A stretch of 64,000 bases of DNA from Albimonas pacifica (GCF_900113695.1 NZ_FOQH01000008.1:186001-250000); one strand, 5' to 3'; shown: positions 7,512 through 17,103, counted from the stretch's first letter. Translations and numbers: made by a program. Notes: generated from the letters alone by a model not told the origin.

Positions 7512-8936
7512 ATGTCCAGATCGCAGACCAATTCGCCGGACTGGTCCGCCCTCGCCCCGGTCGTCCCCGGGGAGGGGCCGCGGGCGCGCGCCGTCTACGC
7601 CGCGCTGCGCCGCCTGATCGAGACGCGCCGCGTCCCCCCGGGCGGCAAGCTGCCGCCGACGCGGGAGCTCGCCGCCCGCCTGAAGGTCGCCCGCGGGGCG
7701 GTGGTCGCGGCCTACGAGCAGCTCGCCGCCGAGGGTTTCGTCGAGGCGCGCCAGGGCGCGGGCACCTTCGTGGCGGAGGCCGTGCCCGCGGCCCCCCACG
7801 GCGCGCCGGCCCTGCGCCGCGACCCCGCGCCGCCGCGCCCGCAGCCGGGCAAGCTCGGCAGCGGCACGGCCGACGCGCGGACCCTGCAGGTGCTGCGCTC
7901 GCTCTACCGCCGGGCTCTGGAGCGGCCGCCCGACAGCTTCCTCCACTACGGCGACCCCCGCGGCGACCACGCCCTGCGGGTCGAGATCGCGGCCTACCTG
8001 CGCGCCGCCCGCGGCATGGCGGCGGAGCCCGAGCAGATCCTGGTGACGGGCGGCACGCAGGCGGCCCTCGACCTCGCGGTGCGCGCCACCCTGCGCCCGG
8101 GCGACGCGGCCTGGATCGAGGATCCCTGCTATCCGATGGCACGGGCCTGCCTCGAGGGGGCGGGGCTCGACCTCGTGCCGGCGCCGGTGGACGGGCAGGG
8201 GCTGGACGTGGCCCAGGGCATGCGGCTGCGCGCCGGGGCGCGGGCGGCCTACGTGACCCCCTCCCACCAGTTTCCGCTGGGGGTGACGCTGTCGATGCCG
8301 CGGCGCCTCGCGCTGCTCGACTGGGCCGCGCAGGCGGGCGCCTGGATCTTCGAGGACGATTACGACAGCGAGTTCCGCTACACCGGCGCGCCGCTGGCCT
8401 CGCTGCACGGGATGGACCGGGCGGGGCGGGTGATCTACCTCGCCTCCTTCTCCAAGGCGATCGCGCCGGGGCTGCGGCTGGGCTTCGCGGTGCTGCCGCC
8501 GGAGCTGGTCGCGCGCGCGCTGACGATCCGGGATGCGACCGACCGCTATCCCGCCGCCCTCTCCCAGTCGGTGATGACCGCCTTCCTGGCCGAGGGCCAC
8601 TACGCCGCCCATCTGCGCCGCGCCCGCAAGCGCCTGCGCGCCGCGCGCGACGCGCTGGTCGAGGGCTTCGCGGGCGGCCCGTTCGAGGCGCGCGCCCCCG
8701 AGCAGGGCCTGCACCTGATCGCCTGGGCCCCGCCCGGCGCGGACGAGGCCCGCGTCCACGCCGTCGCCGAGGCCGCGGGCCTGTCGTCGCGCGCCCTCGC
8801 AGGGGCCGCGTTTTCGCCGCCCGCGCGCCCCGGGCTGGTGGTCGGTTTCGCGGGGTTCGAGGCCGACGCCCTGCGCGCCGCGGCCCGCCGCGCCTCCCGC
8901 GCCGTCGCCGCGGCGCTGGAGGGGCGGGCGGCCTGA
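7512..8936 (+). CDS. MocR/PdxR-family regulator (GntR HTH plus aminotransferase domain)
   Basis: 474 residues. Residues about 20-85 form a GntR winged helix (GGKLPPTRELAARLKVARGA, QLAAEGFVEARQGAGTF). Residues about 120-470 form a fold-type I aminotransferase-like domain with the PLP lysine in YLASFSKAIAPGLRLG (Lys315) and the FEDDYDSEFRY motif. MocR proteins bind PLP or PLP adducts and control B6, GABA or taurine genes. The divergent flavin oxidase at 6719 is the likely target. Longer starts at 7443 and 7488 exist; 7512 best fits the family. Two TGGTCC/AGGTCC half-sites lie just upstream and could be operator repeats. Confidence 0.9.
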   Translation: MSRSQTNSPDWSALAPVVPGEGPRARAVYAALRRLIETRRVPPGGKLPPTRELAARLKVARGAVVAAYEQLAAEGFVEARQGAGTFVAEAVPAAPHGAPALRRDPAPPRPQPGKLGSGTADARTLQVLRSLYRRALERPPDSFLHYGDPRGDHALRVEIAAYLRAARGMAAEPEQILVTGGTQAALDLAVRATLRPGDAAWIEDPCYPMARACLEGAGLDLVPAPVDGQGLDVAQGMRLRAGARAAYVTPSHQFPLGVTLSMPRRLALLDWAAQAGAWIFEDDYDSEFRYTGAPLASLHGMDRAGRVIYLASFSKAIAPGLRLGFAVLPPELVARALTIRDATDRYPAALSQSVMTAFLAEGHYAAHLRRARKRLRAARDALVEGFAGGPFEARAPEQGLHLIAWAPPGADEARVHAVAEAAGLSSRALAGAAFSPPARPGLVVGFAGFEADALRAAARRASRAVAAALEGRAA

Positions 8937-9112
8937 GCGCCCGTCGCGCGCGGTTGTCGAAACCCGACGCCGCGTCGCGGCCGCATTGTCGCCGCGCGCC
9001 CCGCGGTTGTGGCCCCCACGCCGCGCCTGCGGGGGCGATGCGACCCGCAAATCGTCGAGCGATCTCCACAAAGCCGCCCCGTTGACCTAGCTTCATACCG
9101 TCACAGCTCGAT

Positions 9113-11389
9113 ATGAGCAGGCGGTTCCAGAACAAGAGACCGAAGGGCGTGACGAAAGGCAGACAGGATCCTCCCGGCCGGCGCATGACGACGGCCCAGC
9201 GGCGCGCGGCCCAGCGCAAGGCCGAGCGGCAGGCGGGCGCCCCGGCGCCGGCCCCGAAGGCGCGCGCGCCCAAGGCCGCCCGACCCCCGAAGCCCGCCCG
9301 CGAGGCGCGCCCCCGCAAGGCGCGCGGCGGACGCATGGGCTGGCTCGACCGCGCGGTGCGCGCGGTGCTGCTCTTCCTCGGCCGCTGGACCTGGCTGATC
9401 GGCTCGCGCATCGCGCTGGGCGTGGGGCTGGTGGTGGCGGTCTCGGTCGGCTGGTATTATTTCGCGCTGCCCGCGGCCTCCGACCTGCTCGACGGGCGCG
9501 AGCGCGGCTCGGTGACGCTGGTGGACGAGGCGGGCCAGGTCTTCGCCTGGCGCGGCGACCAGTTCGGCGGCGCGCTGCGGGCGGGCGAGATGTCGCCCCA
9601 CCTCGTCCACGGCGTCGTCGCCGCCGAGGACCGGCGCTACTACTCCCATTTCGGCATCGACCCGCTGGGCCTCGCCCGCGCGATGGCCGTCAACATCCGC
9701 GCCGGCGGCCTGGTGCAGGGCGGCTCGACCCTGACCCAGCAGACCGCCAAGAACGTGTTCCTGACCAACGAGCGCAGCCTCGAGCGCAAGCTCAAGGAGC
9801 TGCCGATGGCGCTGGCGATGGAGCTGAAATACACCAAGGAGGAGATCCTCTCGATCTACCTCAACCGGGTGTATCTCGGCGCCGGCGCCTACGGGTTCGA
9901 GGCCGCCGCCCAGCGCTATTTCGGCAAGTCCGCGCGCGAGGTGAACCCGGCCGAGGCCGCGATGCTCGCCGGTCTGCTGAAGGCCCCCTCGCGCTACGCC
10001 CCCACCTCCGACCTCGCCGTCGCCCAGAACCGGGCGAACGTGATCGTGGGGCTGATGGAGGAGCAGGACTACCTCACCAAGGAACAGGCGGACGCCGCGC
10101 GCGCGCGCCCGGCGGAGCTGTCGCAGGCCGCCTCCGACCGTGCGGGGGGCGCCTTCGCCGACTGGGTGATGGAATCCGGCCCCGCCTGGCTGACCCGCGA
10201 CACCACCGAGGACGTGCGCATCCGCACCACCTTCGACCGCCGCGCCCAGCTCGCGGCCGAGGCGGCCGTGCGCTCGGTCTTCGAGGAGAACGTGCGCGAG
10301 GGCTCCGACGCCCAGGCCGCGGTGGTGGTGATGACCCCCGACGGGGCGGTGCGCGCCATCGTCGGCGGGCGCAATCCCACCGGGCTCGGCGGCCAGTTCA
10401 ACCGCGCCACCCAGGCGCTGCGCCAGTCCGGTTCGGCCTTCAAGCCGGTGGTCTACGCCGCGGCGCTGGAGGCCGGCCGCTCGCCCGCCGACATCGTGCG
10501 CGACGAGCCGATCACCATCAAGGGCTGGACCCCCTCCAACTACAACGACGAGCGCTTCGGGCGGATGACCCTGTCGGAGGCGCTGGCCAAGTCGGTGAAC
10601 ACCATCGCGGTGCGCACCGCGGTCGAGACCGGCCTGCCGGCGGTGCGCCGCATGGCCGCCGACATGGGCATGACCGCCGAGCTCGCGCCCGGGCCCGCCA
10701 TCGCGCTGGGCACCTCGGAGGCGACGCTGCTCGACATGACCGGGGTCTACGCGACCATCGCCCACGGCGGCGTGCGCACCGACCCCTGGGGCATCCGCAG
10801 CGTGACCCTGCGCGGCGAGTCCTCGCCGCTGATGACCCACTCCGGCAACCAGGGCGGGCGGGCGATGTCCGAGCGGACCGCCCGCCGGCTGACCGGGATG
10901 ATGATGGAGGTGATCTCCTCGGGCACCGGGCGCCGGGCGCAGCTCGACGGGCGGGAGGCGGCGGGCAAGACCGGCACCACCCAGGCCGCGCGCGACGCCT
11001 GGTTCATCGGCTTCACCGCCGACTACGTGGTGGGCGTGTGGATGGGCTACGACGACAACACGCCCCTGACCGGCGTCACCGGCGGCGGCCTGCCGGCCGA
11101 GATCTGGCGGCGCGCCATGCTGGGCCTGCACGAGGGCCTGCCGATGCGCGAACTTGACAGCGAACGTCCCGCCGGGGCAAGCGGTGCGCCGGCCGATCGC
11201 GTGGCCTCGTCCTCTTCGGGCGGGGGCGCGGGCGGCCGCGCGCGAGAGGCGCTGGAGGACGGCCTGGGGGCCGTGGGCAGCTTCATCGCGGGGGTGGTGG
11301 ACTCCATCGCCTCCGGCGGCGGCGGAGGCGGGCGGTCGTCCGGTTCGGGCGCGGAATCGTGGAACCGGAATCCCGACGCCGACAGGTGA
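9113..11389 (+). CDS. Class A penicillin-binding protein (PBP1A family)
   Basis: 758 residues. A long Arg/Lys/Ala/Pro-rich cytoplasmic tail (1-80) precedes a membrane anchor (about 98-119). The GT51 glycosyltransferase domain shows EDRRYYSHFGID with catalytic Glu172 and GGSTLTQQTAKN. The transpeptidase domain has Ser441-AFK444, Ser494-VN and KTG (619-621). It polymerises lipid II and crosslinks peptidoglycan on the periplasmic face. No OB-fold insertion typical of enteric PBP1A is evident, as in many alphaproteobacterial homologues. The C-terminus is Ser/Gly-rich and disordered. TTGACC occurs about 30 bases upstream but no good -10 matches. Confidence 0.93.
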   Translation: MSRRFQNKRPKGVTKGRQDPPGRRMTTAQRRAAQRKAERQAGAPAPAPKARAPKAARPPKPAREARPRKARGGRMGWLDRAVRAVLLFLGRWTWLIGSRIALGVGLVVAVSVGWYYFALPAASDLLDGRERGSVTLVDEAGQVFAWRGDQFGGALRAGEMSPHLVHGVVAAEDRRYYSHFGIDPLGLARAMAVNIRAGGLVQGGSTLTQQTAKNVFLTNERSLERKLKELPMALAMELKYTKEEILSIYLNRVYLGAGAYGFEAAAQRYFGKSAREVNPAEAAMLAGLLKAPSRYAPTSDLAVAQNRANVIVGLMEEQDYLTKEQADAARARPAELSQAASDRAGGAFADWVMESGPAWLTRDTTEDVRIRTTFDRRAQLAAEAAVRSVFEENVREGSDAQAAVVVMTPDGAVRAIVGGRNPTGLGGQFNRATQALRQSGSAFKPVVYAAALEAGRSPADIVRDEPITIKGWTPSNYNDERFGRMTLSEALAKSVNTIAVRTAVETGLPAVRRMAADMGMTAELAPGPAIALGTSEATLLDMTGVYATIAHGGVRTDPWGIRSVTLRGESSPLMTHSGNQGGRAMSERTARRLTGMMMEVISSGTGRRAQLDGREAAGKTGTTQAARDAWFIGFTADYVVGVWMGYDDNTPLTGVTGGGLPAEIWRRAMLGLHEGLPMRELDSERPAGASGAPADRVASSSSGGGAGGRAREALEDGLGAVGSFIAGVVDSIASGGGGGGRSSGSGAESWNRNPDADR

Positions 11390-11455
11390 CGGGGCGCCGG
11401 ATGTCAGTGGACGGGCGCGCGCAGGCGCCGTGCCGCGGAGTTGTTGGGGGCGAGC

Positions 11456-11914
11456 GTGAACGACGACGAGCAGGCCGGCCGGTCGCATGCACGGCCGATG
11501 GCGCGGATCAGCACCCGCGACAAGCGCCGCAACCGCCGCCGCAAGAGCAAGTACAACCGTCCCCTGCTGTCCCTGCCGCACGGGATGGTGGCGCTGTTCT
11601 TGCTGCTGGGCGTGGGCTTCGCCTTCGCGCTGGCCAAGGGGCTGATGTCGGGCGACACGCTGACGCTGAACACCCCCGACACCCAGCGCCTGTCGGGCGT
11701 GAACCTGCCGGGCGTCGCCCCGCAGCGCGCCGCGCGCCCGCTGGGCCTGCCGCAGATCCTGATCTGGCTCTACCTCTTCGGCACGCCGATCCTGTTCGCG
11801 ATCCAGCGCGCCTTCATGTGGCGCTACACGCTGACCAACGCGAAATACCTGATGATGTCGGGCCTCGCGGTCTGGGTCGTGGTCATCGCCGTGGTGCTCG
11901 TCGCCAGCGTCTGA
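11456..11914 (+). CDS. Small membrane protein of unknown function
   Basis: About 152 residues with a highly basic N-terminus (STRDKRRNRRRKSKYNRP) and three hydrophobic segments (LFLLLGVGFAFALAKGL, LGLPQILIWLYLFGTPILFA, GLAVWVVVIAVVLVASV). No family is recognised. A GTG at 11456 preceded by GGGGGCGAG is the preferred start; TTG at 11441 or ATG at 11498 are possible. It lies 66 bases after the penicillin-binding protein gene in the same direction, so co-transcription is possible, but no functional link is shown. Confidence 0.6.
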   Translation: MNDDEQAGRSHARPMARISTRDKRRNRRRKSKYNRPLLSLPHGMVALFLLLGVGFAFALAKGLMSGDTLTLNTPDTQRLSGVNLPGVAPQRAARPLGLPQILIWLYLFGTPILFAIQRAFMWRYTLTNAKYLMMSGLAVWVVVIAVVLVASV

Positions 11915-11933
11915 GCCAGCGCCGGGCCGCGCG

Positions 11934-12896
11934 TCAGGCGGGCGTCGCGAAGGCGCGCTCGGCCATGCGGCGGATGAAGGCCGCCGTCTCGTCGGGCGCG
12001 GTGATCGGCAGCATGTGGCCCCGTCCCTCGAGCACCGTCCACTCCAGGTGCGGCAGGCGCGCGACCAGCGCCTCGCCCTGCTCGCGATGGTCGAGCAGCG
12101 CGTCCTCGTCGCCGTAGAGCACGCCGCCGGGCAGGGCGATCGCCTCCCATTTCGGGGCCAGCTCGGCGATCCCGGCCGAGGCCGCGAAGTCCGCCGAGGT
12201 CGCCACGAAGGCCCGCGGCCGCAGCCCCAGCACGCCGCCGCCGCGGATCACGAAATCCTCCGGCGCGGGCTCGGGCGCGAAGACCATGGCGAGGGTCCGG
12301 GCCGCGTATTTCTTCGCCAACGGCACCGCCACCGTCCAGGCCAGCGCGCGCCGCATCAGCGGGCTGCGCACCGCGAGGCCGGCGAAGGCCTCGGGCGGCT
12401 TCGAGACGGGATGGGTCAGCGGCGCCACCAGCGCGAAGCCCGAGATCTTCTCAGGGTGCTCCAGCGCCAGGGTCAGCGTCACCGCCCCGCCCAGCGAGTG
12501 GCCCACGACCAGCGGCTTGGCGATCTTCTCGGCGTCGAGAAAGTCGGCGATCATCCGCGCCTGGGTCGAGAGGGCGGCGTGATCGTCGCCCGCGCGCTCG
12601 GAATAGCCGCAGCCGGGGCGGTCGATCGAGATCACCCGGTGACGGTCGGCCAGCCGCTCGGACACCGCGTAGGTCCAGTTGCGCAGGCTGCCGCCCAGGC
12701 CGTGGATCAGCACGATCGGCGGGCCCTCGCCCGCTTCGACCCAGTGGATCGCGCCGCCGGGGACCCGTGTGGTCCTGCCGGTCTTCGGCGCCGCCGCCTC
12801 GGCCAGCCGCTGGCCCCGCTTCAGGCGGGCGGCGTGCAGCCCGATCAGGCCCGCCACGACCAGCAGCGCCACGATGATCCACTCGCCGATGCCCAT
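11934..12896 (-). CDS. Alpha/beta-fold hydrolase, membrane-anchored
   Basis: 320 residues. An N-terminal hydrophobic segment (EWIIVALLVVAGLIGLHAA) anchors an alpha/beta hydrolase with the oxyanion motif LIHGLGGS, nucleophile elbow GHSLGG (Ser134) and catalytic His in GRGHMLP; the acid is likely in LYGDEDALL. It should hydrolyse a small ester or similar substrate, which cannot be specified. The start at 12896 has GAGGGAGG upstream. It is convergent with the small membrane protein, 19 bases away, and divergent from the SDR gene. Confidence 0.88.
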   Translation of the reverse strand: MGIGEWIIVALLVVAGLIGLHAARLKRGQRLAEAAAPKTGRTTRVPGGAIHWVEAGEGPPIVLIHGLGGSLRNWTYAVSERLADRHRVISIDRPGCGYSERAGDDHAALSTQARMIADFLDAEKIAKPLVVGHSLGGAVTLTLALEHPEKISGFALVAPLTHPVSKPPEAFAGLAVRSPLMRRALAWTVAVPLAKKYAARTLAMVFAPEPAPEDFVIRGGGVLGLRPRAFVATSADFAASAGIAELAPKWEAIALPGGVLYGDEDALLDHREQGEALVARLPHLEWTVLEGRGHMLPITAPDETAAFIRRMAERAFATPA

Positions 12897-13082
12897 GCCG
12901 GCCTCCCTCGCTCCGCTCCGCCCTCCAAGGACCGCCAAGCGGGCCGGCGCGTCAAGGATTCCCCGGCGCTTTCGCGGCGTTGCGGCATCGGATTGGTGCG
13001 TTGCGGAAGCCGGCGAGGCCGCTTGATCTTCCCGCGCGCCCGCGTCAGGGTTCGGCCCAAACGACATACCGGGAGGAATGCG

Positions 13083-13850
13083 ATGTCGCTCGAAGCAGGC
13101 GCCGGACGGATGCAGGGCAAGCGGTGCATCGTCACCGGCGGAGCGCAGGGCTTCGGCGAAGGCATCGCCGAGCGCTTCGCGAAGGAGGGCGCGACGGTCG
13201 CCATCCTCGACATCCAGGAGGGCAAGGCCGCGCAGGCCGCCGGCCGCATCGGCCACGGCGCCTTCGCGGTGGGCTGCGACGTCTCCTCGCGCGCCTCGGT
13301 GGCCGAGGCCTGGGAGGCCTGCGAGGCGAAGATGGGCGGCGTCGACGTGCTGGTGAACAACGCCGGCTGGTCGCACAGGAACCAGCCCGCCCTGGAGACC
13401 ACGGAGGAGGAATTCGACCGGGTCTACGCGATCAACGTCAAGCAGATCTGGAACTTCTGCCAGGTCGCCGTGCCCGCCTGGCGCGCCCAGGGCGGGGGCG
13501 TGATGCTCAACATCGGCTCGACCGCCGGCATCCGGCCGCGGCCGGGGCTGAGCTGGTACAACTCCACCAAGGGCGCGGTGAACCTGCTCTCGCGCTCCCT
13601 CGCGGTGGAGTTCGCGCCCGAGAACATCCGGGTCAACTGCCTCGCCCCCGTCGCCGGCGAGACGCCGCTGCTGGCCACCTTCATGGGCGAGGACACGCCC
13701 GAGAAGCGCGCGGCCTTCCGCGCCTCGGTGCCGCTGGGGCGCCTGTCGACCCCGCGCGACATCGCCAACGCCGCGCTTTACCTGTGCTCGGACGAGGCGG
13801 ACTTCATCACCGGCGTGATCCTCGAGGTGGACGGGGGCCGCACGATCTGA
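13083..13850 (+). CDS. Short-chain dehydrogenase/reductase (classical SDR)
   Basis: 255 residues with the complete classical SDR set: the cofactor motif TGGAQGFGEG, the NNAG motif, a catalytic Ser in NIGSTAGIRP and YNSTKGA carrying the Tyr and Lys. Asp in AILDIQEG after strand 2 favours NAD over NADP. The substrate is unknown. The start has a strong GGGAGGA. It precedes a zinc alcohol dehydrogenase by 107 bases in the same direction, suggesting the two oxidise or reduce related alcohols. It resembles glucose-1-dehydrogenase and 3-oxoacyl reductase type SDRs. Confidence 0.9.
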   Translation: MSLEAGAGRMQGKRCIVTGGAQGFGEGIAERFAKEGATVAILDIQEGKAAQAAGRIGHGAFAVGCDVSSRASVAEAWEACEAKMGGVDVLVNNAGWSHRNQPALETTEEEFDRVYAINVKQIWNFCQVAVPAWRAQGGGVMLNIGSTAGIRPRPGLSWYNSTKGAVNLLSRSLAVEFAPENIRVNCLAPVAGETPLLATFMGEDTPEKRAAFRASVPLGRLSTPRDIANAALYLCSDEADFITGVILEVDGGRTI

Positions 13851-13957
13851 CCGCCGGCCCCGCAGGGGGCCGGCCGAATCCCGGTCCCGTGTGGGGGCCG
13901 GCTGGACTCTGGGGCCGCCGCCCGCCGGCGCGGTCCGTCGAATGGGAGGAGAGCGAA

Positions 13958-15019
13958 ATGAAAAGCTATTGCGTGGTGGAGTGGCACAAGCCCTTCGAGA
14001 TGATCGAGCGCGAGGATCCCACCCCCCAGGGCCGCGAAGTGGTCGTGCGGGTGCGCCGCTCGGGCGTGTGCCACTCGGACGTGCACATCTGGGAGGGCTA
14101 CTTCGACTACGGCGACGGCCAGAAGTTCCGCATGGAAGACCGCGGCATGAAGCTGCCGCACACGCTCGGCCACGAGATCCTGGGCGAGGTGATCGCCGCC
14201 GGCCCCGACGTGGTCGACCCGCCGATCGGCAAGACCATGCTGGTGCACCCCTGGATCGGCTGCGGCGAGTGCCGCGCCTGTCAGGAGGAGCGCGAGAACG
14301 ACTGCCAGAAGATGCAGGCGCTCGGCGTGGCGCGCCCGGGCGGCTTCTCGACCCATGTGATCGTGCCGGACGCCAAGTTCCTGGTCGACATCGGCGACGT
14401 CGACCCGACCGTCGCCGCGCCCTACGCCTGCTCGGGCGTGACGGTCTACACCGCCCTCAAGAAGCTGCTGCCGATCCATGACGACGAGTGGCTGGCGGTG
14501 ATGGGCGCGGGCGGCCTCGGCCTCGCCGCGATCACCATCGCCAAGGCGATGGGCTTCAAGAACGTGATCTCGGTCGACATGGGGCAGGAGAAGCTCGCCG
14601 CCGCCGTCGACATGGGCGCGGACGAGACCATCGACGTGCGCGACGAGGCCGACCCGCTCGCCGCGCTGCAGAAGAAGTCCCAGGGCAAGCTGCTGGCGGT
14701 GCTCGACACCGTGGGCATGGAGGCGACGGCGCAGCTCGGCTTCAACGGTCTGGTCAAGACCGGGCGCTACGTGATCGTCGGCCTGCACGGCGGCACCTTC
14801 AAGGCGCCGCTGCCCAAGCTGCCGCAGCTCGCGCTGACCGTGCGCGGCTCCTACGTGGGCTCGTGCAAGGACCTGCGCGAGCTGATGGAGCTGGTCAAGG
14901 CCGGCAAGGTGAAGTCGGTTCCGATCACCGTCCGCCCCCTGGAGAAGGCCTACGACACCATCGTCGACCTCGCCGAGGGCAACGTCGTGGGCCGCGTGGT
15001 CCTGACCACCGAGGCGTGA
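13958..15019 (+). CDS. Zinc-dependent alcohol dehydrogenase (medium-chain)
   Basis: 353 residues. Catalytic zinc ligands are visible as Cys38 (GVCHSDVH), His72-Glu73 (LGHEILGE) and Cys158; the structural zinc site is Cys102-x2-Cys105-x2-Cys108-x7-Cys116. The Rossmann motif GAGGLG is at 183-188 and Asp in ISVDMGQ suggests NAD. It oxidises an alcohol or reduces an aldehyde in the cytoplasm. The start is preceded by GGGAGGAGAG. A strong terminator follows 60 bases downstream. It likely forms a unit with the SDR upstream. The natural substrate is not evident from sequence. Confidence 0.92.
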   Translation: MKSYCVVEWHKPFEMIEREDPTPQGREVVVRVRRSGVCHSDVHIWEGYFDYGDGQKFRMEDRGMKLPHTLGHEILGEVIAAGPDVVDPPIGKTMLVHPWIGCGECRACQEERENDCQKMQALGVARPGGFSTHVIVPDAKFLVDIGDVDPTVAAPYACSGVTVYTALKKLLPIHDDEWLAVMGAGGLGLAAITIAKAMGFKNVISVDMGQEKLAAAVDMGADETIDVRDEADPLAALQKKSQGKLLAVLDTVGMEATAQLGFNGLVKTGRYVIVGLHGGTFKAPLPKLPQLALTVRGSYVGSCKDLRELMELVKAGKVKSVPITVRPLEKAYDTIVDLAEGNVVGRVVLTTEA

Positions 15020-15080
15020 CCGGCGCGCCCTGCGGAACCCCCGCGGACGGGCCCGACGATCCCCTTGGAAAACCAAGCGT

Positions 15081-15111
15081 TGCGCGGCCGACACGGCCGC
15101 GCATTTTTTTT
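15081..15111 (+). terminator. Rho-independent terminator after the alcohol dehydrogenase gene
   Basis: A perfect 10-bp stem (TGCGCGGCCG / CGGCCGCGCA, loop ACA) is followed immediately by eight Ts (15104-15111). It closes the SDR-alcohol dehydrogenase unit and isolates the small gene downstream. Confidence 0.93.
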
Positions 15112-15188
15112 GCGTTAACAAATTGCATTACGACCAAAGGGTTGCCGGCCGCGAGGCGGGATTCCGCGGCTTGGAACAACGGCGCCGG

Positions 15189-15216
15189 TTTGACGGCGAA
15201 TGAGGCGCGCCTAGAT
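15189..15216 (+). promoter_or_regulatory. Candidate sigma-70 promoter of the 30-residue peptide gene
   Basis: TTGACG (15189-15194) is followed after 16 bases by TAGATC (15211-15216), giving a start near 15223 and a leader of about 25 bases before the ATG at 15249. It lies between a terminator and the small gene, which supports it. Based on sequence only. Confidence 0.5.
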
Positions 15217-15248
15217 CGAATGCTAAGGTTCACGAAGAAGAGGGTGTC

Positions 15249-15341
15249 ATGGACAAGATCGAAGCGCTTCTTCTCAGTCTCGGCACGGTCGCCGGGCCTT
15301 TGATGACGCTGGTCGCCATGGCGATGCTCATCGTCGGGTGA
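15249..15341 (+). CDS. Small hydrophobic peptide (30 residues), uncharacterised
   Basis: The reading frame MDKIEALLLSLGTVAGPLMT continues through VAMAMLIVG to a TGA, giving one predicted membrane helix with a short charged N-terminus. A purine-rich AGAAGAGGG sits just upstream of the ATG. A strong terminator lies before it (15081-15111), a plausible promoter at 15189, and a second 11-bp hairpin with T-rich tail follows 35 bases after the stop. This is a complete small transcription unit. It may encode a single-pass membrane peptide of the kind that modulates a larger membrane complex, or the transcript could be a small RNA. No family is recognised. Confidence 0.55.
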   Translation: MDKIEALLLSLGTVAGPLMTLVAMAMLIVG

Positions 15342-15375
15342 CCCCGTCGGATCACGCGAAAGCTTTTCTGGCCTC

Positions 15376-15407
15376 GGGCCCGTCGCTTGCCCTTTTGCGA
15401 CGGGCCC
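15376..15407 (+). terminator. Hairpin terminator after the small peptide gene
   Basis: Perfect 11-bp inverted repeat (GGGCCCGTCGC at 15376-15386, GCGACGGGCCC at 15397-15407, 10-base loop) followed by ATTTCGTTT. The tail is only partly T-rich, but position and stem strength fit termination of the short unit at 15249. Confidence 0.7.
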
Positions 15408-15444
15408 ATTTCGTTTCAGGGGGGCGTTCCGGGGGGCCGCGACC

Positions 15445-17103
15445 TCAGGCGTCGAGCGACCACAGGTCGTGGTGGTGCTCCAGCATCGGGTGCATCGCGA
15501 CCCCCCTGGCCTGCGGGACCGCGTGGCGCACCAGCGTGCGCCAGTAGGGCTGCACGATGACGGCCGAGTCCTGCAGCCGGCGCTCGATCTCCTCCATCAG
15601 CGCGCGGCGGGTCTCGGGGTCGGGCAGGGCCAGCGCCTGGTCCAGCAGGGCGTCGAACTCGGGGTCCGAGAAGCCCGTCTCGTTCCAGGCCGCGCCCGAG
15701 CGATAGGCGAGCGCCAGCACCTGCACCCCCAGCGGGCGCATGTTCCAGTCGGTGGCGGCGAAGGGGAAGCGGGTCCAGCGCGACCAGTAGTCGGGCCCGG
15801 TGACCAGCGTGCGCTTCACCCTGATGCCGGCGTCGCGGAGCTGCGCCGCCACCGCGTCGGCGGTGGCGCGCCGCCAGTCGTCGTCGATCGAGATCAGCTC
15901 ATGCTCGAAATCCGCCATCCCCGCTTCGGCCAGCAGGGCGCGGGAGCGCTCCGGGTCCGGGCGGCGGCGGGGGAGGGGGAAGTATTCGGGGTGCATCGGC
16001 CCGACATGGTGGTTCTCGGCCGGCCGGCCCTGGCCGGCGTAGCCGAGCTCGAGCACCACCTCCGGGTCCACCGCCGCCTGGATCGCCTGGCGCACGCGGG
16101 GATCGGCGTAGGGGGGGCGGCCGTCCACCTCGGCGGCCACGTTCATCCGGCAGGTGATGGTGGCGGCCGAGGGCGTCTCCCACCGGGTCAGCTCCATCGC
16201 GTCGAACAGCGCGACGAACTCGCCCGTGGTCTCGTAGACCATGTCGATGCGTCCGTCGCGCAGGGCCCGGCCCCAGGCGCGGGGGTCGGGGCCGAGGTCG
16301 TGATACTCGATCCGCTCCAGCGGCACGTCGCCCCCCCACCACTCGCCCCGCTTGACCAGCACCGCGCGCTCGCGCGGGACGATCTCCTCCAGGCGGTAGG
16401 GGCCGGTGCCGATGGGGGCGGTCGAGAGGTCGGCGCCCGCCGCCTCGAAGCCGCGATGCACGATCAGGGCGGGGTAGTCGGCGAAGCTGGGGATCAGGGT
16501 GACGTCGCCCATGCGCAGGCTCAGGCGGACGGTGTGGTCGTCGACCTGCTCGATGGCGCCGGCCGCGGCCTCGCCGGTCTCGGGGTCGATCAGGGCGGCC
16601 ATGCGCGAGGCCATCGAGTTCCCCGGCGCCCCGGCCTGGCACCAGCGGGTCAGGTTGAAGACCACGTCGGCGGCGTCGAAGGCGTCGCCGTTCGACCAGG
16701 TCACGCCCTTGCGCACATGCAGGGTGCAGGCACGGGCGTCGTCGGCGACCTCCCAGTCCGCCAGCAGCCAGGGCTCGAACACGAAATCGGCGGTGTAGCG
16801 CACCAGCGGCTCGACAAAGCCGCGGGCGACGTTGCCCATCTCCGAGCCGTCGAAGGCCCGCGGGTCGGCCACGGGCTTCACCGGCATCTGGCAGCGCAGG
16901 GTTCCGCCCGGGGCCACGGTCTGCGCCCGCGCGCGCGGGGCCGGCAGCCCCAGCAGAGCGTGCGCCGCGGCGGCCGAGGCGCCGAGCGCGGTGGCCAGCC
17001 CCAGGAACTCCCGCCGGTCCATCCGTCCCGCCCTCGCCTCCCGCGCCCAGGGCTTCAACGCCGGGTGCAGGCGGCGGGAGGAGGGGCGGGGATCGTCGGT
17101 CAT
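15445..17103 (-). CDS. Tat-exported peptide-type ABC substrate-binding protein (SBP family 5)
   Basis: 552 residues. [20 protein letters not shown] is a twin-arginine signal with a c-region ending ARAQ. The mature protein has SBP_bac_5 features: [11 protein letters not shown], the threading motif [20 protein letters not shown], and [15 protein letters not shown]. It would bind an oligopeptide, dipeptide or another solute in the periplasm. No permease or ATPase genes are adjacent. The start at 17103 adds about 27 residues before the RR motif; a start at 17022 (MDRREF) is equally possible. It lies downstream of a RACo-like gene, 437 bases away, on the same strand. Confidence 0.88.
   Translation of the reverse strand: MTDDPRPSSRRLHPALKPWAREARAGRMDRREFLGLATALGASAAAAHALLGLPAPRARAQTVAPGGTLRCQMPVKPVADPRAFDGSEMGNVARGFVEPLVRYTADFVFEPWLLADWEVADDARACTLHVRKGVTWSNGDAFDAADVVFNLTRWCQAGAPGNSMASRMAALIDPETGEAAAGAIEQVDDHTVRLSLRMGDVTLIPSFADYPALIVHRGFEAAGADLSTAPIGTGPYRLEEIVPRERAVLVKRGEWWGGDVPLERIEYHDLGPDPRAWGRALRDGRIDMVYETTGEFVALFDAMELTRWETPSAATITCRMNVAAEVDGRPPYADPRVRQAIQAAVDPEVVLELGYAGQGRPAENHHVGPMHPEYFPLPRRRPDPERSRALLAEAGMADFEHELISIDDDWRRATADAVAAQLRDAGIRVKRTLVTGPDYWSRWTRFPFAATDWNMRPLGVQVLALAYRSGAAWNETGFSDPEFDALLDQALALPDPETRRALMEEIERRLQDSAVIVQPYWRTLVRHAVPQARGVAMHPMLEHHHDLWSLDA

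Noticed and set aside
9000-9070. DnaA-box-like sequence (TCTCCACAA) before the penicillin-binding protein gene
   Set aside because: Only about six of nine bases match, no clustering, and no dnaA, dnaN or AT-rich unwinding region nearby.
9101-11581. An 826-codon open frame on the minus strand across the penicillin-binding protein gene
   Set aside because: It is antisense to a gene with full GT51 and transpeptidase motifs; its residue mix (Arg, Gly, Ala, His) is that of GC-rich shadow frames.
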